From the NCBI GenBank assembly GCA_050847315.1, contig CP193791.1: a stretch of DNA of 64,000 nt; one strand, 5' to 3'. The notes under the pieces are model-generated. The model was not told the origin of the DNA. It did no database searches and was given only the letters and a program-made list of their open reading frames with translations. The stretch comes from Cedecea sp000277545. GTDB taxonomy: Bacteria > Pseudomonadota > Gammaproteobacteria > Enterobacterales > Enterobacteriaceae. A program made the position numbers and the translations under genes. Shown piece after piece: positions 42,478-51,493 of the stretch. Position 1 is the stretch's first letter. Every line of letters begins with the position of its first letter.

Positions 42478-43823
42478 CAGGTCCGGATTCCCCAAAGTTC
42501 CATTTTCAGGCCAGGGAACTCACCGGCAACGTGCAGCGCCAGCGCGCCGGTTGCCGAGATTTTTTCCCAGAAAGGTCCGTTTTTAAGCAACTCGAAATAC
42601 ACGTACCCGGTGCTGTAGGGAATCTGCCGCGGCGGTACCGGCAGCCCCTGCAGAACCAGCCCCGGCAGGTGGGAGCGCACCAGCTCGTGCAGCTGCTGTG
42701 GCGCGCTGATTTTGGCCTGGGCCTGGAACTGCTGATGCAGCACATCCATCGGCAGCTGCGCGTGAACGGCCAGCACCAGGTTAGAGAAGGAACGCAGCTC
42801 GTTCGGCAGCACGGAAGCCGCCCATACGCCGTTGCCTTTCGCCTGCAGGTCAATGAGCTGGCCCGCACGAACCAGAATCTGGTTCAGCAAATCGTGTACA
42901 TCATCGACCAGAGGACGGATCGAAGGATAAAGCCGCGCATGATCGTATCCCGGCGCAGGTTTTGGCCGACGCGTTTTGGTTCGAACAAAGGTCGAAAGCT
43001 CCCCTGCCAGCTTGGCCAGCTCTTCGTAAAGCACAATGGGCGGTAGCTCGGGTATGTGGCGTAAATGGTCGAGAATCGGCTCGTACTTGTTGAAGATCTG
43101 CAGCAGCAGGTAATCAACAATTTCGGCGCTGGCGCTGGCTTTGCCGTCGGAGGAGGAGAGGCGATTAGCCAGCATGCCGGCACGCATTTTTACCAGACCA
43201 TTAAGGTGCGTCAGCCATTCCCCCAGCAAAGGATTCGCCGCATAGCCGGTCACCGGCGGGATGTAGTCATCCGTGTGAAGCAGCACGCTCCCGTCTGGCT
43301 GAATCGCTTTCACCCGCGTCAGCGGAAGACCAATCCAGGATTCGGTCATTTCAGTTTCAGAGACCAGCTTGAGCCTCAGTTGGGCAATCTGTACGGGTTT
43401 TGGCCCCTGGCGAATGGCGTTGGTATCGCAGAGTTCGGCTTCCTGAGCGCGGAAACGCGCCAGCGAGCTGGCGTCATGCTGGCTGAAGATCGTTTCATCG
43501 CTGTTATCCAGACGCAGCGGCACCGCCAGATAGATCATTTTGCCCAGATGTTCAGGCAGGATCGTCAGCGGCTCAGGTAAATCGGCATGATCGGGGACAT
43601 CGAACGGCGTGCCGTCGGGCAGGACGCCGCGCGCGGTGCGCAGCACCAGTTTGCCGTATGACAATGCCTCACGATCGATTTCGTACTGAGAGAACCCCCA
43701 AAAGAAAGGGCTGAGCGTCGACGCTCTTTTGTGGGCAAAATATTCAAAGTAGCGTTCTTGCTGTTGAAAAAGCTGCGGGCGCAAAAACAGCCCTTCACTC
43801 CAGACGACTTTATTTGTTCTCAT
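42477..43823 (-). CDS. tssK: T6SS baseplate protein TssK
   Basis: This 448-residue TssK links the baseplate (TssE/F/G/VgrG) to the TssJLM membrane complex. The family pattern is clear: VVWSEGLFLRPQLFQQQERY near the N-terminus, the receptor-binding-protein-like shoulder domain, and the C-terminal YFELLKNGPFWEKI segment. It is full length. It overlaps tssL by four bases and lies 3 bp after tssJ, giving a compact tssJ-K-L-M block. Confidence 0.95.
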   Translation of the reverse strand: MRTNKVVWSEGLFLRPQLFQQQERYFEYFAHKRASTLSPFFWGFSQYEIDREALSYGKLVLRTARGVLPDGTPFDVPDHADLPEPLTILPEHLGKMIYLAVPLRLDNSDETIFSQHDASSLARFRAQEAELCDTNAIRQGPKPVQIAQLRLKLVSETEMTESWIGLPLTRVKAIQPDGSVLLHTDDYIPPVTGYAANPLLGEWLTHLNGLVKMRAGMLANRLSSSDGKASASAEIVDYLLLQIFNKYEPILDHLRHIPELPPIVLYEELAKLAGELSTFVRTKTRRPKPAPGYDHARLYPSIRPLVDDVHDLLNQILVRAGQLIDLQAKGNGVWAASVLPNELRSFSNLVLAVHAQLPMDVLHQQFQAQAKISAPQQLHELVRSHLPGLVLQGLPVPPRQIPYSTGYVYFELLKNGPFWEKISATGALALHVAGEFPGLKMELWGIRT

Positions 43824-43826
43824 GGT

Positions 43827-44363
43827 TTAATCCATTTTTTTAATTGTAATTGCTGTTTTTTGGAAATGTGCCTGCAGGGTCAGCGAGTCGTCGCTGAACA
43901 TGTTCCGCCACCACGATGTTTCCTTTTCCGGTCGCGTCCATGTCGCCAGCCAGATAGCATTATTTAGGTCACGATAAGCACCAATAAACCCCAGGGTTCT
44001 GCCGTCACCATCAGGCTTAATTGTGACGCTACGCGACTCACCCGGCTGAAGGATGGCCTCGTACTCTTTTGATATAGCGGTTTGCAGGGTTTTATTATTT
44101 CCTTCTACAATTTCAAAAAAATCGGCATTGGTGAAAACATCCCGCTCTTTGACGTTATAAATAAATATGTTGAGCGGTGCCGGATGGCCGCCATCGTTAG
44201 GATTAATATCTTTGTCTGCAACCAGATTAATTTTTATTTCACTGCCAGCAGGCTGCTTATCGTTACTGCTGCTGCAGGAAAATAACAAAGTCCCCAGCCC
44301 AATAATCAGCAGACACTTCACAAGCGCTACCCGGCAATTCTTTATTTCTGTTTTGCAAAACAT
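43827..44363 (-). CDS. tssJ: T6SS outer-membrane lipoprotein TssJ
   Basis: This lipoprotein of about 178 residues has a lipobox TLLFSC after a short hydrophobic stretch and a transthyretin-like beta domain (INLVADKDINPNDGGHPAPL, FFEIVEGNNKTL, LQPGESRSVTIKP). TssJ is the outer-membrane anchor that captures TssM. I prefer the ATG at 44363, with GGATAGGG nearby; a GTG at 44375 would add four residues. The gene follows hcp across a strong hairpin and precedes tssK by 3 bp. Confidence 0.93.
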   Translation of the reverse strand: MFCKTEIKNCRVALVKCLLIIGLGTLLFSCSSSNDKQPAGSEIKINLVADKDINPNDGGHPAPLNIFIYNVKERDVFTNADFFEIVEGNNKTLQTAISKEYEAILQPGESRSVTIKPDGDGRTLGFIGAYRDLNNAIWLATWTRPEKETSWWRNMFSDDSLTLQAHFQKTAITIKKMD

Positions 44364-44454
44364 ATCCCTATCCACGCACTTTATTTCCTGAACGATGTGT
44401 ATCGAATTAACGCGCGACCCGCGCAGGGAGCGACATATCCCGCTCCCCCGCCTG

Positions 44455-44484
44455 GAGAAAGTTTTGCCGCCGAAGCGGCAAAAC
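44455..44484 (-). terminator. Terminator-like hairpin directly after hcp
   Basis: A perfect 10-bp stem GTTTTGCCGC/GCGGCAAAAC (44461-44470 and 44475-44484) has a TTCG loop on the minus strand and is followed by TTTCTCC. It lies about 20 bp after the hcp stop and before tssJ. It is well placed to stabilise or terminate most hcp transcripts and so raise Hcp levels over the membrane-complex genes. Confidence 0.8.
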
Positions 44485-44503
44485 CCTTGATAACCCGGCA
44501 GTA

Positions 44504-44989
44504 TTAGCTGCGCAGGTTAGCTTTAACGTCGTAGCTGGTAGAAATAACGCCGGATTTAGCGCCTTCTGCATTCTGCATCACGTAGTCCTGAGTGAGTTTG
44601 GTGAAGGCGAAGGTCACCTTCTCACGTGGACGCGTTTCGTCTTCGCTGGAGCCCGCAGTTTCAACGTGAGTAATAATCACATCGGTGAATTTCAGCGTCA
44701 GGTATTCCAGCGGATCGCCACCGGCTTTACGAATAACAAACTGAATGTCTTTGATGTGCTTACCGGACAGGCAGTAGCTCAGCAGGTTGGTGCTGGCCTT
44801 GTCGACATAGTGCTCGAAGCAGAAATCGTCCACCGTAGCTTTACCGGAACCGCCGCCGGAGCCGCTGTGCATATTTGAGTGCTGTGAGCTGGCCCAACGC
44901 CATGCGAGCACTTCAATTTCATTTTTATGGGTAGCATCCAGAGACTCGCCTTCGATGCCATCAATTTTAATAAACATATCCTGAGCCAT
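44504..44989 (-). CDS. hcp: T6SS tube protein Hcp (TssD)
   Basis: This 161-residue Hcp subunit of the secreted inner tube begins MAQDMFIKIDGIEGESLDA and contains IEVLAWRWASSQ, VDDFCFEHYVDKAS and LKFTDVIITHVETAGS, all typical of Hcp1-type rings. There is no C-terminal toxin extension. AAGGAAAT precedes the start. It lies 209 bp after tssC, a gap rich in inverted repeats, and is followed by a strong hairpin, so it may be expressed at a different level from its neighbours. Confidence 0.96.
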   Translation of the reverse strand: MAQDMFIKIDGIEGESLDATHKNEIEVLAWRWASSQHSNMHSGSGGGSGKATVDDFCFEHYVDKASTNLLSYCLSGKHIKDIQFVIRKAGGDPLEYLTLKFTDVIITHVETAGSSEDETRPREKVTFAFTKLTQDYVMQNAEGAKSGVISTSYDVKANLRS

Positions 44990-45128
44990 AATATTTCCTT
45001 TTCAGCTCTCATTTAAGAGTGTCACACAGTGTGCAACGTTAAAATTAAGTCGTAGAAGCAATTTCATTATGATGAAAATTCTCTACAACATTTTCGGCGC
45101 GCAAGAATCCCCGGCGCGGCCGCACCTT

Positions 45129-45156
45129 TAAAGAATAATGAAGTGATTATTCTTTA
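45129..45156. promoter_or_regulatory. Perfect 11-bp AT-rich inverted repeat upstream of hcp
   Basis: TAAAGAATAAT/ATTATTCTTTA (45129-45139 and 45146-45156) with a 6-bp loop lies about 140-165 bp before the hcp start. It lacks a T run on the minus strand, so an operator or an RNA-processing hairpin is more likely than a terminator. Confidence 0.5.
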
Positions 45157-45207
45157 TTTAAATTGCCTGAATCAGACAACCATTTTTAAATTGCCTTATC
45201 AGGCAAC
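45157..45207 (-). repeat. Tandem pair of hairpin-forming repeats at the tssC 3' end
   Basis: Two copies of TTTAAATTGCCTnnnTCAGnCAAC-like sequence (45157-45180 and 45185-45207) lie in direct repeat, each with a TTGCCT/AGGCAA-type palindrome. The copy nearest tssC overlaps its stop codon. They may act as RNA stabilising or attenuating structures between tssC and hcp. Confidence 0.55.
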
Positions 45208-46698
45208 GTCTTTCAGCGAAGGTAATTTGGCTACCATACGCAGTGACACCGTCAAACCTTCCAGCTGGAAGTGTGGACGGAGGAAGAACTTCGCCTGGTA
45301 ATAACCCGGGTTGCCTTCAACATCCTCAACCACCACTTCGGCCGCGGCCAGAGGGCGGCGAGCTTTCGTTTCCTGAGAAGAGTTTGCCGGGTCACCGTCC
45401 ACATAGTTCATTACCCAGTTGTTCAACCAGCGCTGCATATCTTCACGCTCTTTGAAGGAGCCGATCTTGTCGCGCACGATACACTTCAGGTAATGCGCAA
45501 AACGCGAGCAGGCGAACAGGTAAGGCAGACGTGCGGACAAATTGGCGTTCGCCGTTGCGTCCGGATCGTAATATTCGGAAGGTTTCTGCAGCGACTGGGC
45601 GCCAATAAAGGCCGCATAGTCAGTATTTTTGCGATGCACCAGCGGAATAAAACCGTTTTTGGCCAGCTCGGCCTCACGACGGTCAGAGATAGCAATTTCG
45701 GTTGGGCACTTCATGTCCACGCCGCCATCATCGGTCGGGAAGGTGTGGCACGGAAGATCCTCCACCACGCCGCCGCTTTCTACGCCGCGGATCATGGTGC
45801 ACCAGCCGTAATGTTTGAATGAACGGTTGATGTTCACCGCCATCGCATAAGCGGCGTTAGACCACACATATTTGCCGTGATCGGCCCCGTCGGTGGTTTC
45901 TTCGAAGTTAAAATCATCCACCGGATTGGTATTGATGCCGTAAGGCAAACGCGCCAGGAAGCGCGGCATCGCCAGGCCAATGTAACGAGAATCTTCCGAC
46001 TGGCGCAGCGAGTTCCAGGCCGCATATTCCAGGTTTTGGGTGAAGATTTTCGTCAGATCGCGCGGGTTAGCCAGTTCCTGCCAGGAATCCATCTGCATAA
46101 CGGACGGCGCCGCGCCGGTAATAAATGGCATATGGGCGGAAGCCGCCACTTTACCGATGGACGAGAGCAGATCTACGTCCGGCGCGCTGTGGTCGAAATG
46201 GTAATCCGCCACCAGGCAGCCGTAGGGCTCGCCGCCAAGCTGGCCATACTCTTCTTCGTAAATTTGCTTGAACAGCGGGCTCTGATCCCAGGCAATCCCT
46301 TTGTAACGCTTCATGTTGCGGCGCAGATCGTTTTTAGAGATGTCCATAAAGCGCAGTTTCAGCTTTTCATCCGTCTCCGTGTTGTAGACGAGATAATGCA
46401 AACCGCGCCATGCGCTTTCGAGGCGCTGAAACTCTTCGTGATGCAGAATCAGGTTGATCTGCTCGGAGAGTTTCATGTCGATCTCGGCGATGATCGCGGC
46501 AATGTTTTTATAGGCGTCATCGGCCATGGTGATCGAGGTGCTTAGCGCCTGCTCAGCCAGGGTTTTTACGGCAATTTCGACCGCGGTTTTCGCCTGATCG
46601 GACTTTGGTTTAAATTCACGGGTCAGCAAAGCGTTAAAGTCGCTTTGGGTGGCGGCCTGCGGGGCTGCCTGTTTATTTGTTTCTGCTTGAGTAGCCAT
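45199..46698 (-). CDS. tssC: T6SS sheath large subunit TssC
   Basis: This 499-residue TssC (VipB) co-assembles with TssB into the contractile sheath. The signatures LILHHEEFQRLESAWRGLHY, YGCLVADYHF, SRYIGLAMPRFLARLPYG and the C-terminal FFLRPHFQLEGLTVSLRMVA are characteristic. It is full length. It follows tssB by 15 bp in the usual tssB-tssC pair and precedes hcp. Confidence 0.97.
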   Translation of the reverse strand: MATQAETNKQAAPQAATQSDFNALLTREFKPKSDQAKTAVEIAVKTLAEQALSTSITMADDAYKNIAAIIAEIDMKLSEQINLILHHEEFQRLESAWRGLHYLVYNTETDEKLKLRFMDISKNDLRRNMKRYKGIAWDQSPLFKQIYEEEYGQLGGEPYGCLVADYHFDHSAPDVDLLSSIGKVAASAHMPFITGAAPSVMQMDSWQELANPRDLTKIFTQNLEYAAWNSLRQSEDSRYIGLAMPRFLARLPYGINTNPVDDFNFEETTDGADHGKYVWSNAAYAMAVNINRSFKHYGWCTMIRGVESGGVVEDLPCHTFPTDDGGVDMKCPTEIAISDRREAELAKNGFIPLVHRKNTDYAAFIGAQSLQKPSEYYDPDATANANLSARLPYLFACSRFAHYLKCIVRDKIGSFKEREDMQRWLNNWVMNYVDGDPANSSQETKARRPLAAAEVVVEDVEGNPGYYQAKFFLRPHFQLEGLTVSLRMVAKLPSLKDVA

Positions 46699-46713
46699 TA
46701 TTATCTCTCTTCA

Positions 46714-47238
46714 TCACTTTTGGGACGCGGCTTCATCAGCCTGTTTTGGCTTTGGCGACGAAGCCAGCGTGTTCAGCAGCGACTTATCGTTCAACACTTT
46801 CATCACCAGGCTTTCCGCCCCGGCTTTACCGTCCATATAGGTTTGCAGGTTGGCAAGCTGGGTTCTGGCTTCAAGCAGCTGGGATAACGAATCGACTTTG
46901 CGTGCAATGGCGTCGGGGGCAAAATCGTCCATGCTGTCAAAGGTCATATCAACCATCAGCTGCCCTTCGCCCGTCAGGGTATTCGGGACTGCAAACGCCA
47001 CGCGCGGGCGCATAGCCTTCATACGCTCGTCAAAGTTATCGATGTCGATGCTGAGGAACTTTCTGTCGGCGACCGGGGGAAGCGGCTCAAGTGGCTTGCC
47101 GGACAAGTCCGCCAGAACGCCCATAACAAACGGCAGTTCAATCTTCTTTTCACTGCCATAAATTTCCACGTCGTACTCAATCTGTACGCGCGGAGCACGG
47201 TTTCGTGCGATGAATTTTTGCGAGTTGCTTTTGCTCAT
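46714..47238 (-). CDS. tssB: T6SS sheath small subunit TssB
   Basis: This TssB (VipA) of about 174 residues begins MSKSNSQKFIARNRAPRVQI and contains ELPFVMGVLADLSG, FLSIDIDNFDERMKAM and a C-terminal helix-rich segment, typical of the family. I chose the ATG at 47238; the frame upstream begins with TTG and has no better ribosome site. It lies directly after the fimbrial block (86 bp), so its own promoter or read-through from the fimbrial genes must drive the tssBC-hcp segment. Confidence 0.95.
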   Translation of the reverse strand: MSKSNSQKFIARNRAPRVQIEYDVEIYGSEKKIELPFVMGVLADLSGKPLEPLPPVADRKFLSIDIDNFDERMKAMRPRVAFAVPNTLTGEGQLMVDMTFDSMDDFAPDAIARKVDSLSQLLEARTQLANLQTYMDGKAGAESLVMKVLNDKSLLNTLASSPKPKQADEAASQK

Positions 47239-47324
47239 AGTAGTCAATACTCTTTAATAACCGTTTATGGATAAACCGTCGCTTGTCGGATGGTCAACGT
47301 TCAAATAATCAGCAAGCCTCCCTG

Positions 47325-47912
47325 TTATTTATAAACAAGCTCGACCCCCGCCACGGCGTGAACCTGGCCCGCGGTGACGGTCGAGTTCCCTTTTGCGTAA
47401 TAGCTCGCTGTAAATCTGTGGCTCAATGGTTCGGCCGTGGCGGAAATAACGTAATCCTGCCCTGAATCAGCACTATCAATAATGACCTGCGAACTATTTT
47501 CTTTACGCAATCTAATTTGAACGCCGCGGCTTAAGTCCGTTCCGCTGCTATTCACTAAGTTTCCCGTTTCGGTATCAGCTGCAGAAATGGTGCTATTAAA
47601 AAATACCGTTATCGTTCTGCTGGCCGGGCAATCCTTGAGCGTAATATCGAACGGAACGCTGCCGGCCTCATTGCCGTCGCGGCTAAGCGAGGCCACGGCG
47701 ACACGTGGGAGCGTCACAATTTCATTGCTGCTGGCGTTATTGATCGCCACACTGCAGGTTTCATCGGTGTAATTACCGGTAAAGAAAACATCTATCGAAC
47801 AATTCGTTGAGCAGGCGTTCGCCGCGGCGAAAAACTGAGCGCCCACCAGGGCCGCATAGCACAGGCCACGGAAAGTGCCTCGCCCGGCGGCAAGAGTATT
47901 CATCAATGACAT
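47325..47912 (-). CDS. Fimbrial subunit (minor pilin or tip protein of the chaperone-usher system)
   Basis: This 195-residue protein has a signal peptide (ending near FFAAANA) and a pilin-type immunoglobulin domain with the conserved Cys pair (DETCSVAINN and LKDCPASRT). The C-terminal donor-strand pattern is AGQVHAVAGVELVYK. AGAGG lies 4 bp before the ATG at 47912, which overlaps the usher stop by 10 bp, so it is co-translated with the usher. It is the last gene of the fimbrial block, where minor or tip subunits are normally found. The N-terminal part holds an extra Cys pair (ACSTNCS). Confidence 0.85.
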   Translation of the reverse strand: MSLMNTLAAGRGTFRGLCYAALVGAQFFAAANACSTNCSIDVFFTGNYTDETCSVAINNASSNEIVTLPRVAVASLSRDGNEAGSVPFDITLKDCPASRTITVFFNSTISAADTETGNLVNSSGTDLSRGVQIRLRKENSSQVIIDSADSGQDYVISATAEPLSHRFTASYYAKGNSTVTAGQVHAVAGVELVYK

Positions 47913-50539
47913 AAGACCTCTACCTGAGTAATAGAGCCACGCGCGCCCTTCATTTTATTTGCAATATTGCTATCGGAATAAATAGTGCAAAGTCGCTGAC
48001 CGGAAGCACTTTTTAAATACAGATTATTTTTCTCAGCCTGCCAGCCACGAATAAAGGCCATGCCTCCCTGACCAATAATACCGAGGCTGGCGTCACGCTC
48101 ATCGTAAACATCCATCCCGATTGGCAGCGGCTCACCCTTGCTATCTTTCACAATCAATACAACCGGCTCACCGACGAGCGTTTTCACATTCACTTTTACC
48201 GCCGCACCCATGCGCGGGATGACCGTGCTCTCGCTTTCCAGGACGTCTACCGTGTCCGGCAGGCCGCGGGTATTCACCGCCACAATATTTTCCCGGTAAG
48301 GCGTCAGCGAAGGCACAATGGCAAACCCATTGCCATCAATTTGCGACCCATAGCCATTCAGCATTCTCGCGCCTTTGGCGCCTTCCGCCTCAACGAGGGC
48401 AAACGGATAGTCGCCCAGGCGAGGCCCGGCAGTGATCCCGCCCTGGTGCGCCACCAGGCTACCGTTGGCCGAGAACGAGAGCTGGTTCGATTTATTCCCG
48501 ACGGAGGCCGTTGATCCGAACTGGCCAAACGGCGAGTTGTAGTTCACGTTGCCGTTGAACGCGCTGCGCGTCCCCGCGTTTCTCGCTTTGTTAACGGAAG
48601 TCCCGACGCCGTAGCTCAGTTCGTTTTGCTCGCCCTGGCTGCCAATGGCGTTCATCTGTACCGCACTGCCGCCCTGGTTATCGTGGCTGACCGAGGAATA
48701 AAGTGAGTTAAACAGCGGTTTGCTGGTCATGCTCGCTCGGCCCAGCGGCACGCTGACGGACAGCATCACGCTATCGATATTCTCCCCGTCGCTGTTATAG
48801 GCCCGGGACGCAGACACCGCCCAGGAGAAATAGCGCTCGGATTTGTTGTACGACAGCATGTACTGGCTGGTGGAAGACCTGTCGTCCCAGTAGCTATAGA
48901 AGTTGCCGGACAAATTCAGCCTGGCGCCATTCCACAGCGGCTGCCCGACGTTCACGGTAAAGCGCTCTTTGGTCCGGTAATCGACGATAAAATTATCGCT
49001 TTTGGCCCCATAGCGATCTAACGCCGCGTCCCTCAGGCTATAGAACCCTTTCGAAGAGTAGCGGTAAGCCGCAAGCGTAACGTCGGTAGACGTCGTATCC
49101 AGATATTTACTGAAGCCAACGTTATAGCTATTCCCGGTGGAGACTCTGCCATTACCAAGCTCACTGCGTGCGCGGGTAATATCCATCGAAACCCCGCCCA
49201 GCGGCGTGTTGAAGGCATGACCAATCCCCAGCGCGCTGTAGTTATCGGCCAGCTGCCCGCCGCCGTATAACGTGTACATGTTGCCGATGCCGTACTGGTA
49301 AAATCCCTGCGCCAGCCCCGGCTCTTCTTTCAGCGAGTCATCCTTCAATTTGCCCACGGTGACGTCGAAGCGTGATACGCCATCGTGAAGCAGCATCGGC
49401 GGTGAGGAAAACGGTACGAGCTGGGTTCTCTGGCGCCCGTCAGCCTCGGTTACGGTAACCTGCAGATCGCCGCCATAGCCCATAGCCCCGATATCGCTCA
49501 GTTCAAACGCGCCAGGTGGCACGGTCGTTTCATACAGGACCTGCCCTCGTTGCCTGACCTGAACTTTGGCGTTGGTCTCCGCAAAGCCACGCACCAGCGG
49601 GGTGTAATAGCGAAGCCCATCCGGCAGCATACGATCGTCGGACTGGAGCTGGACGCCTCTCACCGTCATGCTGTCAAACAGATCGCCGCTGGTTGTGCTG
49701 TCGCCCAGCGTGAGCTGGCTTTTTAACACCGGGATATCGCGCTGAAGATACGTAAACAGGGACTGGCTGTGGGACGATTGATCGTTGCTCCAGCTGGTAT
49801 TGAACCGTTTACGCAGCCGCCAGTCGAAAAAGTTAAGTCCCGCCAGCATGCCAAGATTACCGCTTACGGAATGCCCGTCTTTGCTGTCAAACCGATTGTT
49901 AGTCTGCTGCACATAGACGTTGGAGTTGTAATCCAACAATCCAATGGGTACGCCAGAATCCCACGTATTGGGGTCGGTATAGCCCCTTGGGTACTGAACC
50001 GTGGAGGCCTGGGGAACCGTCAAATCGAGATAGAAGTCGCCGGGCTGATAGCTGGCGCTGGCTCCGTCAACCCAGCGGTCAAGCGTGGCGCACTGTTTGT
50101 CTCCGTCATCTCCGGCGGTATGCGCCGCGCCGTCGAGCGGGTTATGTGACACTTTAATGCCCATTCGACCCAGCTGCTCCTGGCTAAAACAGGGCACAGC
50201 CCCGACGCTGCCGTTTACGTCCTTGAACAGAACCTTGTACTGGCCCCGCCCTTCTCCATTGACCGCAACCTGTACGCTGTATTCTCCGGCTGGAGCAGGG
50301 TTTCCTTCAAAATACCGAGAGACATCAACGCTCTGCCCATGGATAAAGGCGCTGTTAAATTTCACGCTTTCCGGGCGAGAACTCTGTTCATTTCTGGTCG
50401 GCAGGCTGGCGGTATTTCCCTGAGCCAGTACGGAAAAGCTAGCTCCTAAAGAAGCCATAAGGATATGGCGAACAGCAAACGCGACTTTCGATTCGCGCGT
50501 GACTCGTCGTGCATATTTCTTGCTTTCTTTTAGTCTCAC
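47903..50539 (-). CDS. Outer-membrane fimbrial usher (FimD/PapC family)
   Basis: This 878-residue usher secretes and assembles pilins at the outer membrane. Its order is a signal peptide after an unusually long basic N-terminus (ending LAQGN), an N-terminal chaperone-binding domain, a 24-stranded barrel with a plug (DIGAMGYGGDLQVTVTEADG) and C-terminal domains ending QVEVLCH. The long positively charged n-region, RLKESKKYARRVTRESK, occurs in several ushers. It overlaps the pilin gene downstream and follows the chaperone with an 83-bp gap. It lies within the T6SS cluster, between tssH and tssB. Confidence 0.94.
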   Translation of the reverse strand: MRLKESKKYARRVTRESKVAFAVRHILMASLGASFSVLAQGNTASLPTRNEQSSRPESVKFNSAFIHGQSVDVSRYFEGNPAPAGEYSVQVAVNGEGRGQYKVLFKDVNGSVGAVPCFSQEQLGRMGIKVSHNPLDGAAHTAGDDGDKQCATLDRWVDGASASYQPGDFYLDLTVPQASTVQYPRGYTDPNTWDSGVPIGLLDYNSNVYVQQTNNRFDSKDGHSVSGNLGMLAGLNFFDWRLRKRFNTSWSNDQSSHSQSLFTYLQRDIPVLKSQLTLGDSTTSGDLFDSMTVRGVQLQSDDRMLPDGLRYYTPLVRGFAETNAKVQVRQRGQVLYETTVPPGAFELSDIGAMGYGGDLQVTVTEADGRQRTQLVPFSSPPMLLHDGVSRFDVTVGKLKDDSLKEEPGLAQGFYQYGIGNMYTLYGGGQLADNYSALGIGHAFNTPLGGVSMDITRARSELGNGRVSTGNSYNVGFSKYLDTTSTDVTLAAYRYSSKGFYSLRDAALDRYGAKSDNFIVDYRTKERFTVNVGQPLWNGARLNLSGNFYSYWDDRSSTSQYMLSYNKSERYFSWAVSASRAYNSDGENIDSVMLSVSVPLGRASMTSKPLFNSLYSSVSHDNQGGSAVQMNAIGSQGEQNELSYGVGTSVNKARNAGTRSAFNGNVNYNSPFGQFGSTASVGNKSNQLSFSANGSLVAHQGGITAGPRLGDYPFALVEAEGAKGARMLNGYGSQIDGNGFAIVPSLTPYRENIVAVNTRGLPDTVDVLESESTVIPRMGAAVKVNVKTLVGEPVVLIVKDSKGEPLPIGMDVYDERDASLGIIGQGGMAFIRGWQAEKNNLYLKSASGQRLCTIYSDSNIANKMKGARGSITQVEVLCH

Positions 50540-50622
50540 GTCCCTGACTCCCTGACCACAAAGCGTGGCTATCCGGCCTTAAATAAAAAGCATTTCTGGC
50601 TCAGTTGAAAAACCGATGAAAT

Positions 50623-51396
50623 TTATTGCAACTTTCTTTCTATTGTTAAGGTATTTCCCGAGGCGGGAATTAAGCGATATTCAATTACGCTGCCATAATC
50701 ATTAATGACACGAACGACTGCACCGCTAATAGCCCCCGATACAGAACCTTTATTTTCTGGTAAAAACACTTTGCTGCTAAAGGGCGCGATCATATCCACT
50801 GCCAATGGCTGCTTTACCGTCCCGGACATCAGCGATGCGCTATCAAAAGAGAAATGGTAAGGCGTAGGATTGTTCACTTTTATGCCTTTTCCTGCCCCCA
50901 GATTTTCCCAGGTCAATTTACCAATCTCCTGAGAGCTGCTGCTCTTCAAGACCGACGGACGGTAAAATATTTTAATTCGGGTGCGGAAGGCCAGCTCCAG
51001 ATGGTCCGTTTCTTTGGCCCCCTCTTTCATTGGTGGGATCTCTAACATATTGAACCAAAATACAGATTCTCGATCCTGAGGCAGATTCATGCCATTGTAT
51101 ATCAGACGGATACTTTGCCCTTTGCCCGGATCAACACGATACACGGGCGGCGTAGTGGTAAAAGGAACTTTTATCTTATTAATGTCGTCATTTTTACCAC
51201 CATCATCGACCCAAACCTGTACCAGCAAAGGCGACGGGCCTTTATTTGTCGTACGCACCGTCTGCTCTCTTTCACCGCCGGGAAATATAATCCGGGTACC
51301 GGATATCGTCATCCCAGAAAACGCCGACTGGGAGACGGCCAGCAGGAGAATAAATAAAGCTGTCAGTTTTGAGAATATTGCATATTGATATTTCAT
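50623..51396 (-). CDS. Periplasmic fimbrial chaperone (PapD/FimC family)
   Basis: This chaperone of about 257 residues has a signal peptide (MKYQYAIFSKLTALFILLLA, ending SAFS) and two immunoglobulin-like domains. The G1 donor strand/anchor region includes PGKGQSIRLIYNGMNLPQDRE. The pattern VNNPTPYHFSF is typical of the second domain. I chose the ATG at 51396, with AGGG 7 bp upstream, over an ATG at 51420. It protects pilins en route to the adjacent usher. A hairpin between it and the major pilin gene probably lowers its expression relative to the pilin. Confidence 0.93.
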   Translation of the reverse strand: MKYQYAIFSKLTALFILLLAVSQSAFSGMTISGTRIIFPGGEREQTVRTTNKGPSPLLVQVWVDDGGKNDDINKIKVPFTTTPPVYRVDPGKGQSIRLIYNGMNLPQDRESVFWFNMLEIPPMKEGAKETDHLELAFRTRIKIFYRPSVLKSSSSQEIGKLTWENLGAGKGIKVNNPTPYHFSFDSASLMSGTVKQPLAVDMIAPFSSKVFLPENKGSVSGAISGAVVRVINDYGSVIEYRLIPASGNTLTIERKLQ

Positions 51397-51440
51397 AGCA
51401 CGGCCCTGCGCGTATAACATCTACCTGATAATGAAAGCAG

Positions 51441-51469
51441 GTTTTAAGAATGGGGCGATTGCTCGCCCC
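51441..51469 (-). terminator. Attenuator-like hairpin between the major pilin and chaperone genes
   Basis: GGGGCGA/TCGCCCC (51452-51469) is followed on the minus strand by ATTCTTAAAAC. Such hairpins after the major pilin gene let the pilin transcript exceed that of the chaperone and usher. Confidence 0.75.
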
Positions 51470-51493
51470 GCACTTCATTTAGAAGCAAACCTG

